Source: Shewanella electrodiphila (lineage in GTDB: Bacteria; Pseudomonadota; Gammaproteobacteria; Enterobacterales; Shewanellaceae). Taken from it: 64,000 nt of DNA. A model generated the notes under the pieces. The model searched no databases. It saw only the letters and a program-made list of their open reading frames with translations, and was not told where the DNA came from. This document shows positions 16,468-25,452 of this stretch, piece by piece. Within the stretch, counting starts at the first letter, position 1. Each line of letters opens with the position of its first letter. The DNA is taken from NCBI RefSeq assembly GCF_023283985.1, contig NZ_JAKIKU010000009.1, positions 141,606 to 205,605 of the forward strand, written 5' to 3'. The position numbers and the translations under genes were made by a program.

Positions 16468-16498
16468 CCAAGTGGCCCTACGTGTGGGTCACCACTGG
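16468..16498 (+). promoter_or_regulatory. thrS translational operator mimicking the tRNA-Thr anticodon arm
   Basis: GTGGCCC (16472-16478) pairs with GGGTCAC (16486-16492), leaving exactly a 7-base loop TACGTGT. The middle three bases are CGU, the anticodon of one tRNA-Thr. Outer bases CCA/TGG extend the stem. It lies 13 bp before the thrS ATG and next to the ribosome-binding site AAGGAA. In E. coli, ThrRS binds such an anticodon-like hairpin and blocks its own translation; the same role is inferred here. Confidence 0.65.
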
Positions 16499-16511
16499 AT
16501 AAGGAAATTTA

Positions 16512-18440
16512 ATGCCAATTATTACATTGCCTGATGGCAGCAAACGCGAGTTTGCAGATTCTGTTTCAACGTTAGATGTCGCTGCAGACATCGGTCCTGG
16601 TTTAGCTAAAGCATGTATTGCTGGTCGCGTAAACGGCGAGTTAGTCGATGCTTGTGACTTAATAACCACAGATTCAGAGCTTTCAATCATTACGGCTAAA
16701 GATGAAGAGGGTGTTGAAATCCTTCGCCATTCTTGTGCACATTTACTTGGCCATGCAATTAAGCAAATGTGGCCAGAAACAAAAATGGCTATTGGTCCAG
16801 TTATCGATAATGGTTTTTACTATGACATCGATTTAGACCATAAATTAACTCAAGAAGATATTGATGCTCTTGAGAAACGCATGACTGCGTTAGCAAAGAC
16901 AAATTACAGTGTTGTTAAGAACGTTGTTTCTTGGCAAGAAGCCCGCGATACTTTCGAATCACGTGGTGAAGAGTACAAAATTGCCATCTTAGATGAAAAC
17001 ATCAGTAAAGATGCAACACCGGCTTTATATCACCATGAAGAATATGTTGATATGTGTCGTGGCCCACACGTACCTAATATGAAATTCTGCCAACACTTTA
17101 AGTTAATGAGTGTTGCAGGTGCATACTGGCGTGGTAATTCAGATAATAAGATGCTGCAACGTGTATACGGAACAGCATGGGCTGATAAAAAAGCATTAAA
17201 AGTACATTTAAACCGTCTTGAAGAAGCGGCAAAACGTGACCACCGTAAAATTGGTAAACAGCTAGATCTTTACCATATGCAAGAAGAAGCGCCAGGAATG
17301 GTATTCTGGCATAACGATGGTTGGAGTTTGTACCTAGAGTTAGAGAAGTTCATTCGACAAAAACTAGGTCAATACACTTACCAAGAAGTTAAAGGTCCAT
17401 TAATGATGGATCGTAACTTATGGGAACGTTCAGGCCATTGGGATAAGTATGCAGATGCGATGTTCACGACTAACAGTGAAAACCGTGAATATGCAATTAA
17501 ACCTATGAATTGTCCTGGTCATGTTCAGATCTTTAACCAAGGTCTTAAATCATACCGTGATTTACCACTTAAAATGGCAGAGTTTGGTTGTTGTCATCGT
17601 AATGAGCCATCAGGATCATTGCATGGACTAATGCGTGTTCGTGGATTCACCCAAGATGATGCCCACGTATTCTGTACTGACGCACAAGTTCAAGAACAAG
17701 TGAGTGAATGTATCCAAATGGTATACGACACTTACGGCAGTTTCGGCTTTAGCAATATCGTCGTTAAATTATCAACTCGTCCTGAAAAACGAATTGGTGA
17801 TGACGATATGTGGGATAGAGCTGAAGAAGCATTAAAGCAAGCACTTGTTGCTAACGAAATTGAATTCGAGATTTTAACAGGTGAAGGTGCCTTCTATGGT
17901 CCAAAAATCGAATTTACACTTCATGACTGTTTAGACCGTGCATGGCAGTGTGGTACTGTGCAATTAGATTACGCATTACCATCTCGTCTTGGGGCAACTT
18001 ATGTTGCTGAAGACAACACGCGTCAAACGCCAGTTATGATCCATAGAGCTATTTTAGGGTCTCTTGAACGTTTCTTAGGTATTCTAATTGAAGAATACGC
18101 AGGTAAATTCCCAACATGGCTTGCACCTGTGCAAGTAATTGTTATGAATATTACAGACAAACAGTCTGATTATGTTGACGAAATTGTTAAATCTTTCAAA
18201 GAAAGTGGCATTCGTGCATCTAAAGACTTGAGGAATGAGAAAATAGGCTTTAAAATACGTGAACATACGTTAAAGCGTGTACCTTATTTATTGGTCGTCG
18301 GCGATCAAGAAATGGAAAATAAGGAAGTTGCGGTAAGAACACGTGATGGTATCGATTTAGGCAAAATGAAAATCAATGATTTCAATGCCAAGATACAAGA
18401 ACAAATTTCTAGCCGTAGTCTATTATTGTTGGAGGAATAG
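16512..18440 (+). CDS. thrS: Threonyl-tRNA synthetase
   Basis: 642 residues, matching E. coli ThrRS in length. Domains in order: TGS (1-62), editing domain with HSCAHLLGHAIK (about 73-84), class II catalytic core with CPGH, motif 2 CCHRNEPSGSLHG and the DDAHVFC block, then a C-terminal anticodon-binding domain. It charges tRNA-Thr with threonine and edits serine. First gene of the thrS-infC-rpmI-rplT operon. Translation is probably autoregulated through the leader hairpin just upstream. Confidence 0.98.
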   Translation: MPIITLPDGSKREFADSVSTLDVAADIGPGLAKACIAGRVNGELVDACDLITTDSELSIITAKDEEGVEILRHSCAHLLGHAIKQMWPETKMAIGPVIDNGFYYDIDLDHKLTQEDIDALEKRMTALAKTNYSVVKNVVSWQEARDTFESRGEEYKIAILDENISKDATPALYHHEEYVDMCRGPHVPNMKFCQHFKLMSVAGAYWRGNSDNKMLQRVYGTAWADKKALKVHLNRLEEAAKRDHRKIGKQLDLYHMQEEAPGMVFWHNDGWSLYLELEKFIRQKLGQYTYQEVKGPLMMDRNLWERSGHWDKYADAMFTTNSENREYAIKPMNCPGHVQIFNQGLKSYRDLPLKMAEFGCCHRNEPSGSLHGLMRVRGFTQDDAHVFCTDAQVQEQVSECIQMVYDTYGSFGFSNIVVKLSTRPEKRIGDDDMWDRAEEALKQALVANEIEFEILTGEGAFYGPKIEFTLHDCLDRAWQCGTVQLDYALPSRLGATYVAEDNTRQTPVMIHRAILGSLERFLGILIEEYAGKFPTWLAPVQVIVMNITDKQSDYVDEIVKSFKESGIRASKDLRNEKIGFKIREHTLKRVPYLLVVGDQEMENKEVAVRTRDGIDLGKMKINDFNAKIQEQISSRSLLLLEE

Positions 18441-18443
18441 GTC

Positions 18444-18986
18444 ATAAAGATCAAGAGAGCAGCAGGGCGACAGCCAGCCCCTAATCGTATTAACGATGAA
18501 ATCACTGGCGTACCAGAAGTTCGTTTATCGGATATTGATGGTGAGGCAGTTGGAATCGTTAGTATTTCACAGGCACAGGAATTAGCTGATGAAGCAGGTG
18601 TAGACCTGGTTGAAATCAGTCCTAATGCTGAGCCACCTGTCTGTCGCATAATGGACTACGGTAAGTTCCTTTTTGATAAGGCTAAAGCCCAAAAGGAACA
18701 AAAAAAGAAGCAGAAACAGGTCCAGCTGAAGGAAATAAAATTCCGTCCTGGCACTGATGAAAACGACTATCAGGTAAAACTACGCAACCTGATTCGTTTT
18801 CTTGAAGATGGGGACAAAGCGAAGATTACGCTGCGTTTCCGTGGTCGCGAAATGGCACACCAAAGCTTAGGTATGGATCTTTTGAACCGTATCAAAGCAG
18901 ATTTGGAAACATATGCTGTTGTTGAATCTTTCCCGAAAATGGAAGGTCGACAAGCAGTTATGGTCCTCGCACCTAAAAAGAAATAG
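18444..18986 (+). CDS. infC: Translation initiation factor IF-3, AUA start
   Basis: 180 residues when started at ATA 18444, exactly the E. coli IF3 length; the open frame from the first ATG (18651) would lose the N-terminal domain. The upstream residues read KIKRAAGRQPAPNRINDEI, homologous to the IF3 N-terminus. GGAGG (18431-18435) is 8 nt before ATA, while the nearby ATC (18450) is 14 nt away. E. coli infC uses AUU, which lets IF3 repress its own synthesis by rejecting non-standard starts; AUA would serve the same purpose. Four bases separate it from the thrS stop. IF3 binds the 30S subunit and checks the initiator codon. Confidence 0.93.
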   Translation: MKIKRAAGRQPAPNRINDEITGVPEVRLSDIDGEAVGIVSISQAQELADEAGVDLVEISPNAEPPVCRIMDYGKFLFDKAKAQKEQKKKQKQVQLKEIKFRPGTDENDYQVKLRNLIRFLEDGDKAKITLRFRGREMAHQSLGMDLLNRIKADLETYAVVESFPKMEGRQAVMVLAPKKK

Positions 18987-19007
18987 TAGGGCAACCCACT
19001 AAAAAGT

Positions 19008-19033
19008 AGCAAAGTCCTTTTGAGGATTTTGCT
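19008..19033 (+). promoter_or_regulatory. Hairpin between infC and rpmI, possible L20 operator
   Basis: AGCAAAGTCC pairs with GGATTTTGCT (one G-U) around TTTTGA. In E. coli, L20 represses rpmI-rplT translation through structures in this part of the operon; a similar role is possible but not shown. Confidence 0.4.
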
Positions 19034-19074
19034 CGCCTTACGTTTTATTAATGTCCCAATGCGGAGTTTTAGCA

Positions 19075-19269
19075 ATGCCTAAAATGAAAACAGATAAGGG
19101 TGTTCAAAAGCGCTTCAGAAAAACCGCTAATGGTTTCAAGCGTAAACAAGCACACTTACGTCATATTTTGACAAAGAAGAGCACTAAGCGTAAACGTCAC
19201 TTACGTGCTAAATGTTTAGTTGCAAAGTCTGATGTGCCAGCAATCGCACGTCAACTACCATACGCTTAA
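19075..19269 (+). CDS. rpmI: 50S ribosomal protein L35
   Basis: 64 residues, strongly basic, MPKMKTDKGVQKRFRKTANG and later KRKRHLRAK, all typical of L35. The ATG at 19075 is used because it gives the canonical N-terminus and has GCGGAG upstream; an in-frame ATG at 19051 would add eight atypical residues. Between infC and rplT. Confidence 0.97.
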   Translation: MPKMKTDKGVQKRFRKTANGFKRKQAHLRHILTKKSTKRKRHLRAKCLVAKSDVPAIARQLPYA

Positions 19270-19287
19270 TTAAAGGAGATATGAACA

Positions 19288-19647
19288 ATGCCTAGAGTTA
19301 AGCGTGGTGTAACCGCTCGTGCTCGTCACAAGAAAGTACTTAAATTAGCCAAAGGTTATTACGGAGCTCGCTCACGTACTTACCGTGTTGCTGTTCAAGC
19401 AGTAACTAAAGCTGGTCAATATGCTTACCGTGACCGTCGTCAAAAGAAACGTCAATTCCGTCAACTTTGGATTGCACGTATCAATGCGGCTTCTCGTCAA
19501 AATGGTCTTTCTTATAGTCGTTTCATTAACGGCCTTAAAAAAGCATCAATCGAAATCGATCGTAAGATTTTGGCTGACATCGCTGTATTCGACAAAGTTG
19601 TATTTACAACTTTAGTTGAAAAAGCAAAAGAAGCTTTAGCTAAGTAA
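19288..19647 (+). CDS. rplT: 50S ribosomal protein L20
   Basis: 119 residues, [20 protein letters not shown] and later [23 protein letters not shown] sequence typical of L20. AAAGGAGATATGAACA precedes the ATG. L20 is needed for early 50S assembly and in E. coli represses this operon. Last gene of the operon; a terminator follows. Confidence 0.97.
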
Positions 19648-19663
19648 TTAGTTAAAATGCTTT

Positions 19664-19692
19664 AAAAAAGGAGCCTTCGGGTTCCTTTTTTT
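19664..19692 (+). terminator. Terminator of the thrS-infC-rpmI-rplT operon
   Basis: AAAAAAGGAGCC, UUCG tetraloop, GGTTCCTTTTTTT. Stable stem capped by TTCG and followed by a T-run. Confidence 0.9.
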
Positions 19693-19755
19693 ATGCCTAT
19701 AATTTACGGTATCTTATTGTTAGCCTTAAACAATCATTATTAACGGAATACCACG

Positions 19756-20298
19756 ATGACTGTAATTACTACAGAACGCCTTACTATCTCACTTATGACA
19801 CTTAATGATGCGGATTTATTATTTGAATTGGATCAAAACCCTGTTGTGATGAAATATATCAATGGCGGTAAAAAAACAACTCAACAAGAAATTGATGAGG
19901 TTTTTATTCCACGCTTAGCCAGTTACCTTAACCCTGTTAAAGATTGGGGGCTTTGGAAAGTATTTTTAAATGATAAACAATTTGCAGGTTGGATTTTGAT
20001 TAGACCAATGGGCTTTTTTACAGAGTCGCCTGAGTTTAACAATATCGAAATTGGTTGGCGATTTAAACAAGAAACTTGGGGTAAAGGAGTTGCAACCGAA
20101 AGTGCCACAGCGGTCATTAAACACATTGTATCTCATCAACAAAATGTGAAAAAGTTTTCCGCTATCGCTGATAAACACAATAGCGCTTCAATAAACATAA
20201 TGGTTAAATTAGGTATGACATACCAAAAGACAATTGTGCACCCAGATGTCGATGGCGAAGTAGATGTAGTTTTATACTCAATGGATTCGACACAATAA
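19756..20298 (+). CDS. GNAT-family N-acetyltransferase (RimJ/RimL type)
   Basis: 180 residues. N-terminal TERLTISLMTLNDADLLFEL and the acetyl-CoA loop region QETWGKGVATESATAVI, followed by NSASINIMVKLGM, are the usual GNAT_3 marks. It transfers an acetyl group from acetyl-CoA to an amine; the substrate cannot be deduced. It stands alone between the L20 terminator and a shared terminator with trxB. Confidence 0.88.
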   Translation: MTVITTERLTISLMTLNDADLLFELDQNPVVMKYINGGKKTTQQEIDEVFIPRLASYLNPVKDWGLWKVFLNDKQFAGWILIRPMGFFTESPEFNNIEIGWRFKQETWGKGVATESATAVIKHIVSHQQNVKKFSAIADKHNSASINIMVKLGMTYQKTIVHPDVDGEVDVVLYSMDSTQ

Positions 20299-20322
20299 AA
20301 AAGCCAGCATTCGCTGGCTTTA
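20299..20322. terminator. Bidirectional terminator between the acetyltransferase and trxB
   Basis: AAAGCCAGC, ATTC, GCTGGCTTT, with an A-run on the left and T-rich sequence on the right, so it can serve both convergent genes. Confidence 0.85.
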
Positions 20323-20340
20323 TCTTAATACATAACGCGC

Positions 20341-21291
20341 TTATTGAGCATCAAGGAATCGTTCAGCATCCAAAGCTGCCATACAACCTGAACCTGCTGA
20401 TGTAATCGCTTGACGGTAATGTTGATCCATAACATCACCACAGGCATAAATACCTTCAATGCTGGTTTGTGTTGCATTACCTTGTAAACCACTATTAACC
20501 GTAATGTAGCCGTGATTCATATTCAGTTGATCATTAAAAATACCAGTATTAGGGCTATGACCAATTGCAATGAATACACCTGCAACTTCTAGAGACGAAA
20601 TAGACCCGTCTTTAGTGCTCTTCATATTCAAACCAGTAACGCCCATATTATCACCAGTCACTTCATCAAGCGTTTGATCTAAGTGAAGGATAATATTTCC
20701 GTTTGCCACTTTGTCCATCAGTCGATTAATTAGAATCTTTTCTGAGCGGAAAGTGTCACGGCGATGAATTAAATGAACTTCTGATGCGATGTTACTTAAG
20801 TAAAGTGCTTCTTCAACAGCGGTATTACCGCCGCCAACAACGGCTACTTTCTGGTTACGATAAAAGAAACCGTCACAAGTTGCACATGCTGATACACCTC
20901 GCCCCATAAATGCTTCTTCAGAAGGCAAACCTAAATATTTAGCAGAGGCTCCAGTTGCGATAATTAGTGCATCACAAGTAAATTCGCCGTTGTCACCTTT
21001 TAATTTAAAAGGGCGCTCACTAAAATCGACTTCATTAATGTGATCAAAAATGATTTCAGTTTCAAATTTTTCTGCGTGCTGTTGCATTCTTTCCATTAAA
21101 ACAGGACCGGTTAAACCTTCAGCATCACCTGGCCAGTTTTCAACTTCTGTTGTTGTGGTCAATTGACCGCCTTGCTGCATACCAGTGATCATGACTGGTT
21201 TTAAATTCGCACGAGCGGCATAAACTGCAGCAGTATAACCAGCAGGACCTGAACCTAAGATAAGTAGGTTAATATGACGAGCTTGACTCAT
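20341..21291 (-). CDS. trxB: Thioredoxin reductase (NADPH)
   Basis: 316 residues. FAD motif GSGPAGYTAAVYAARAN near the N-terminus, redox pair CATC within SACATCDGFFYR, NADPH motif GGGNTAVEEALYLS and the C-terminal FAD motif GIYACGDVMD. It passes electrons from NADPH to thioredoxin in the cytosol. Single gene, convergent with the acetyltransferase. Confidence 0.98.
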   Translation of the reverse strand: MSQARHINLLILGSGPAGYTAAVYAARANLKPVMITGMQQGGQLTTTTEVENWPGDAEGLTGPVLMERMQQHAEKFETEIIFDHINEVDFSERPFKLKGDNGEFTCDALIIATGASAKYLGLPSEEAFMGRGVSACATCDGFFYRNQKVAVVGGGNTAVEEALYLSNIASEVHLIHRRDTFRSEKILINRLMDKVANGNIILHLDQTLDEVTGDNMGVTGLNMKSTKDGSISSLEVAGVFIAIGHSPNTGIFNDQLNMNHGYITVNSGLQGNATQTSIEGIYACGDVMDQHYRQAITSAGSGCMAALDAERFLDAQ

Positions 21292-21406
21292 TTTTGTATT
21301 TCTCCGTATTCATGCCTTAAGCAATTTGCATGGATTGTAGGGAATTTAACGGATGGGGTAAAGTGCAGAACTGTCTAAGATATAGATTGTATTAATCGCT
21401 TTTGTA

Positions 21407-21434
21407 TAAAAAAGGCACCAATACAAGTGCCTTA
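21407..21434 (-). terminator. Terminator of msrA
   Basis: On the minus strand AAGGCAC/GTGCCTT around TTGTATTG, followed by a T-run (the plus-strand A-run at 21408-21413). Confidence 0.75.
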
Positions 21435-21448
21435 AGTCATTTCATAAA

Positions 21449-21940
21449 CTAATAACTAATATGACAGCTTGGTAACTCATTCTTCTCTATGTAATTTTGA
21501 TGATATTCTTCAGCAGGGTGGAACTGCTGAATTGGGACAATTTCAGTTACAATATGCTTAGTTCCCCATTTACCACTGCGTGCTAGATCAAGTTTGGATT
21601 TTTCAGCAGCGTCTTTTTGAATTTTACCATGAAAAAATACAGCACTGCGATACTGATTACCAATATCGCCACCTTGTCTATTCAGAGTGGTTGGGTTGTG
21701 ATTTTGCCAGAACACTTCCAAAAGCTCTTGGTATGAAACAATTGATTCATCAAACTCTACTTGAACGACTTCAGCATGACCTGTTGTGCCTGTTTTGACT
21801 TCTTCATAACTCTGAAACTGATCTCTTCCGCCCATGTAGCCGCATTGTGCATTGGTAACACCATCTACTTGTTTGAAAAAATATTCAACACCCCAAAAAC
21901 AGCCTGCACCAAATGTTGCTAAAGTCATACTCACATCCAT
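21449..21940 (-). CDS. msrA: Peptide methionine-S-sulfoxide reductase
   Basis: 163 residues. The active-site motif GCFWG (13-17) with the catalytic Cys, QCGYMGG, and GTTGHAEVVQVEFD are typical of MsrA. It repairs methionine-S-oxide in proteins using thioredoxin. Two in-frame Met codons, 21940 and 21928, are possible starts; the second has GTGAG just upstream. It lies upstream of and co-directional with trxB but has its own terminator. Confidence 0.96.
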   Translation of the reverse strand: MDVSMTLATFGAGCFWGVEYFFKQVDGVTNAQCGYMGGRDQFQSYEEVKTGTTGHAEVVQVEFDESIVSYQELLEVFWQNHNPTTLNRQGGDIGNQYRSAVFFHGKIQKDAAEKSKLDLARSGKWGTKHIVTEIVPIQQFHPAEEYHQNYIEKNELPSCHISY

Positions 21941-22102
21941 AAAGAAGTCTAGATGGCTAAAATTATATTTGTTCTGAATGAGAATGCAAGTAAAGTTTTA
22001 CACTATGTTAATTGTCCCTTAACGTCAGCTTCCACTTGTTGTGTTAGAATCAACATCTGTTATTGAAACCAATTTCGTTTTACCGTTTTTCAAGGAGTCT
22101 TC

Positions 22103-23134
22103 GTGTTTCAACAATTAATGGAAGAAAAAGATTTTTTAGCGTTCACTTTAGCTAACATCGATAAAGTCATTACCTCACACAGTTTCACCTTATCTAATCA
22201 AACAATAGTCAAAATACATGATAACGGTGTCATCAGCTTTACTCCTGCAACAGGTTCTACTAAGGATATTGTTTTATCGTGTGCCATTCATGGGAACGAA
22301 ACTGCGCCTATTGAGATTTGTAATGACTTAATCCAAGCGTTACTTAATGAACAAATACAGACAGAACACAGAGTATTATTTTTAATTGGCAACCCAGATT
22401 CCATTTTAACTGAAACCCGTTTTGTAGAAGAAAACATGAACAGGTTATTTAGCGGCGCGCATTCAAAAGGTGAAGGGCTTTGCAACAAGGAAAGAGTTCG
22501 CGCTAAAGCATTGGAGGGTTATGTAAGCAATTTTTTCCTCGATAATCACGTATCACAACGTATTCATTATGACTTGCACACAGCGATTAAGCCTTCAAAA
22601 CACGAAAAATTTGCGATATATCCTTATCGACCAGGACGTAGTTTTAGTGCTGAACAAATTATGTTTCTTGCTGGTTGCGATGTGGACACCATTTTATTTC
22701 ATCACGAACCGACAACGACATTTAGCTATTATTCGTCAGAACAATTTAAAGCCGACGCTTTCACCGTAGAGCTTGGAAAGGTGATGCCGTTTGGTCAAAA
22801 TGAAATGAGTAAGTTTGCTAATACGCGCAAAATGCTAAATCACTTGATAACCAAGCAGCAAGTATCAGTTGCTGAATTCAACAGCGACCGGCTTAACTTG
22901 TATAAAGTGTCTCGTTCAGTAAATAAGCACTTCGACGATTTTACATTCGCATTTCCAAAAGCCACGGTTAATTTTACCGGCTTTAAGCAAGGTGAAGTAT
23001 TAGCAACTGAAGGCGGAAAAGAAATTTTAATTGAATATCCGTATGAAGCTATCGTTTTTCCAAATGAAAATGTACCTGTTGGTCAGCGCACGGTATTATG
23101 CTTAATACCAGCTCCTAACGAAGATATTCAGTAA
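22103..23134 (+). CDS. astE: Succinylglutamate desuccinylase
   Basis: 343 residues, GTG start with AAGGAG upstream. Zinc-peptidase-like motif CAIHGNETAPIEI (His and Glu ligands), ENMNRLFSG, and HYDLHTAIKPS are typical of AstE. It releases succinate from N-succinylglutamate, the last step of the arginine succinyltransferase pathway. The other ast genes are not adjacent, so it stands as a lone gene here. Confidence 0.93.
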   Translation: MFQQLMEEKDFLAFTLANIDKVITSHSFTLSNQTIVKIHDNGVISFTPATGSTKDIVLSCAIHGNETAPIEICNDLIQALLNEQIQTEHRVLFLIGNPDSILTETRFVEENMNRLFSGAHSKGEGLCNKERVRAKALEGYVSNFFLDNHVSQRIHYDLHTAIKPSKHEKFAIYPYRPGRSFSAEQIMFLAGCDVDTILFHHEPTTTFSYYSSEQFKADAFTVELGKVMPFGQNEMSKFANTRKMLNHLITKQQVSVAEFNSDRLNLYKVSRSVNKHFDDFTFAFPKATVNFTGFKQGEVLATEGGKEILIEYPYEAIVFPNENVPVGQRTVLCLIPAPNEDIQ

Positions 23135-23284
23135 TTTGTAAAGCTAGATATACAAATTAAATGAGAAGTTATTCACTAGATGGGATGAACATTAGTTGAT
23201 CGCTAGTTTACGTTAACGTAATGTTCGTTCGCATAGTATAAATTAAGCTTTATTTTATAAGGCCTCACATAATAAGAGCACAAT

Positions 23285-24463
23285 ATGAGCAACGCACCAC
23301 TGAATAATGAAACAGTGCATCGTGTCAGCTTCTTAGACAAAGCTTCATTGCACATTCCTATTTTAAAAATTCTTCAAGCTGATGGTACGACATACGAAAA
23401 TGCCGTCATGCCAGTGATAGATAAAGCACTCGCTGAGCGAATTCATGATACTTGTGTTTTTACCCGAGTATTAGATGAACGTATGCTAAGTGCGCAAAGA
23501 CAAGGTCGTATCAGTTTTTATATGACATGTACTGGTGAGGAAGCATCAATTATCGGAAGTACAGCCGCGTTAGATGATGGCGATGTAATTCTTGCTCAGT
23601 ATCGCGAACATGCCTCATTACGGTACCGTGGTTTTACTACTGAACAATTTATGAATCAGATGTTCAGTAATGAAAAAGATTTAGGTAAAGGTCGTCAAAT
23701 GCCGATTCATTACGGTAGTAACGAGCTAAATTACCAAACGATTTCATCTCCACTTGCAACACAAATTCCACAGGCAACTGGCGTTGCACATGCTTTCAAA
23801 TTACAAGGTAAACGTAACGTAGCCATTTGTTACTTTGGTGAAGGCGCAGCATCAGAAGGGGACTTTCATGCAGGTTTGAATATGGCTGCAGTGTTAAAAT
23901 CTCCAACGATATTTTTCTGTCGTAATAATGGTTATGCCATTTCAACGCCTACTGAAGAACAGTTTGCCGGTAATGGCATTGCTAGTCGTGGTGTGGGTTA
24001 CGGTATGCATACCATTCGTGTTGATGGTAATGACATGTTAGCTGTGCTTGCTGCAACTCAACAAGCTCGCGCGCACGCGCTTGAACACAATGCACCTGTA
24101 TTAATCGAAGCAATGACATATCGCTTAGGTGCGCATTCATCATCGGATGATCCTTCTGGTTATCGTTCGAAAGAAGAAGAAGCGAAATGGGAACAACATG
24201 ACCCAGTTAAACGCTTCAAGCTTTGGATGATCAATAAAGATTGGCTTAATGAAGCTGATGATGCAGCACGTTATGAGAAATATCGTGAGGAAGTACTTAG
24301 CGCCGTTAAAGTGGCTGAAAAAGTGCCTTTACCACACATTGATGGTTTGATTACAGACGTACTGGATAAGCCTACACCTGTTTTAGAAAAGCAGCTTGCA
24401 GAGCTCAAACAACATATTAAGAAATATCCAAAGTCGTATCCTAAAAGCGCAGGGAGAATTTAA
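23285..24463 (+). CDS. bkdA1: Branched-chain 2-oxoacid dehydrogenase E1, alpha subunit
   Basis: 392 residues. Thiamine diphosphate motif GEGAASEGDFHAGLNMAAV with CRNNGYAIST, and the phosphorylation-loop-like YRLGAHSSSDDPSGYR, place it in the BCKDH E1 alpha family. With the beta subunit it decarboxylates the 2-oxoacids of Val, Leu and Ile and passes the acyl group to lipoyl-E2. First of a three-gene operon; the E3 subunit is not present and presumably comes from elsewhere. Confidence 0.95.
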   Translation: MSNAPLNNETVHRVSFLDKASLHIPILKILQADGTTYENAVMPVIDKALAERIHDTCVFTRVLDERMLSAQRQGRISFYMTCTGEEASIIGSTAALDDGDVILAQYREHASLRYRGFTTEQFMNQMFSNEKDLGKGRQMPIHYGSNELNYQTISSPLATQIPQATGVAHAFKLQGKRNVAICYFGEGAASEGDFHAGLNMAAVLKSPTIFFCRNNGYAISTPTEEQFAGNGIASRGVGYGMHTIRVDGNDMLAVLAATQQARAHALEHNAPVLIEAMTYRLGAHSSSDDPSGYRSKEEEAKWEQHDPVKRFKLWMINKDWLNEADDAARYEKYREEVLSAVKVAEKVPLPHIDGLITDVLDKPTPVLEKQLAELKQHIKKYPKSYPKSAGRI

Positions 24464-24465
24464 TT

Positions 24466-25443
24466 GTGGCTGAAATGAATATGTTACACGCCATCAATGA
24501 TGCATTGGCAATTGCAATGACTGCTGATGAACGAATGGTTGTGTTTGGCGAAGATGTGGGTCATTTTGGTGGCGTTTTCCGTGCAACATCTGGATTACAA
24601 GAAAAGTTTGGTAGAGATCGTTGTTTTAATACTCCGTTAACTGAACAAGGCATTGCAGGTTTTGCTAATGGCTTGGCTTCAAATGGTATGACGGCCGTTG
24701 CTGAAATTCAATTTGCTGATTATATTTTTCCTGCATTCGATCAAATAGTGAATGAAACAGCAAAGTTCAGATACCGCAGTGGTAACCAGTTTAACGTTGG
24801 TGGGTTAACTTTTAGAACCCCGTACGGCGGTGGTATTGCAGGTGGTCATTATCACTCGCAATCGCCAGAAGCGTATTTTACCCAAACCCCTGGTTTAAAA
24901 GTGGTCATTCCACGGAATCCAGAACAAGCCAAAGGTTTGTTATTAGCTTCAATTCGCGATCCAAATCCGGTCATTTTCTTTGAACCAAAAAGATTGTACC
25001 GTGCATCTGTTGGTGAAGTCCCTGCCGGTGACTTCGTAATTGAGCTTGGTAAAGCTGATGTCGTTAAAACGGGTACGGATATTACCTTACTTGGTTGGGG
25101 CGCTCAGATGGAAATTCTTGAAAAAGCGGCAAAAATGGCTGAAAAGGACGGCATTTCTTGTGAAATTGTCGATTTAAGAACCTTGTCACCTTGGGATATT
25201 GATACCGTTGCTGCATCTGTCAAGAAAACAGGTCGTTTGCTCATTAACCATGAAGCACCGTTAACGGGTGGTTTCGCCGGTGAAATCGCAGCGACAATTC
25301 AAGAAGAGTGTTTCTTACATTTAGAGTCACCTATAAGCCGTATATGTGGCTTAGATACACCATATCCGTTGATTCTGGAAAAAGAATACATGCCAGATGA
25401 ACTAAAAACTTACGAAGCCATTAAAGCTTCAGTCAATTTCTAG
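24466..25443 (+). CDS. bkdA2: Branched-chain 2-oxoacid dehydrogenase E1, beta subunit
   Basis: 325 residues, GTG start two bases after the alpha-subunit stop. VFGEDVGHFGGVFRAT, TPLTEQGIAGFANG and FRTPYGGGIAGGHYHSQSPE are conserved transketolase pyrimidine-domain segments; a C-terminal transketolase domain follows from about residue 190. It forms the E1 heterotetramer with the alpha subunit. Confidence 0.96.
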   Translation: MAEMNMLHAINDALAIAMTADERMVVFGEDVGHFGGVFRATSGLQEKFGRDRCFNTPLTEQGIAGFANGLASNGMTAVAEIQFADYIFPAFDQIVNETAKFRYRSGNQFNVGGLTFRTPYGGGIAGGHYHSQSPEAYFTQTPGLKVVIPRNPEQAKGLLLASIRDPNPVIFFEPKRLYRASVGEVPAGDFVIELGKADVVKTGTDITLLGWGAQMEILEKAAKMAEKDGISCEIVDLRTLSPWDIDTVAASVKKTGRLLINHEAPLTGGFAGEIAATIQEECFLHLESPISRICGLDTPYPLILEKEYMPDELKTYEAIKASVNF

Positions 25444-25452
25444 GAGCAAGAT

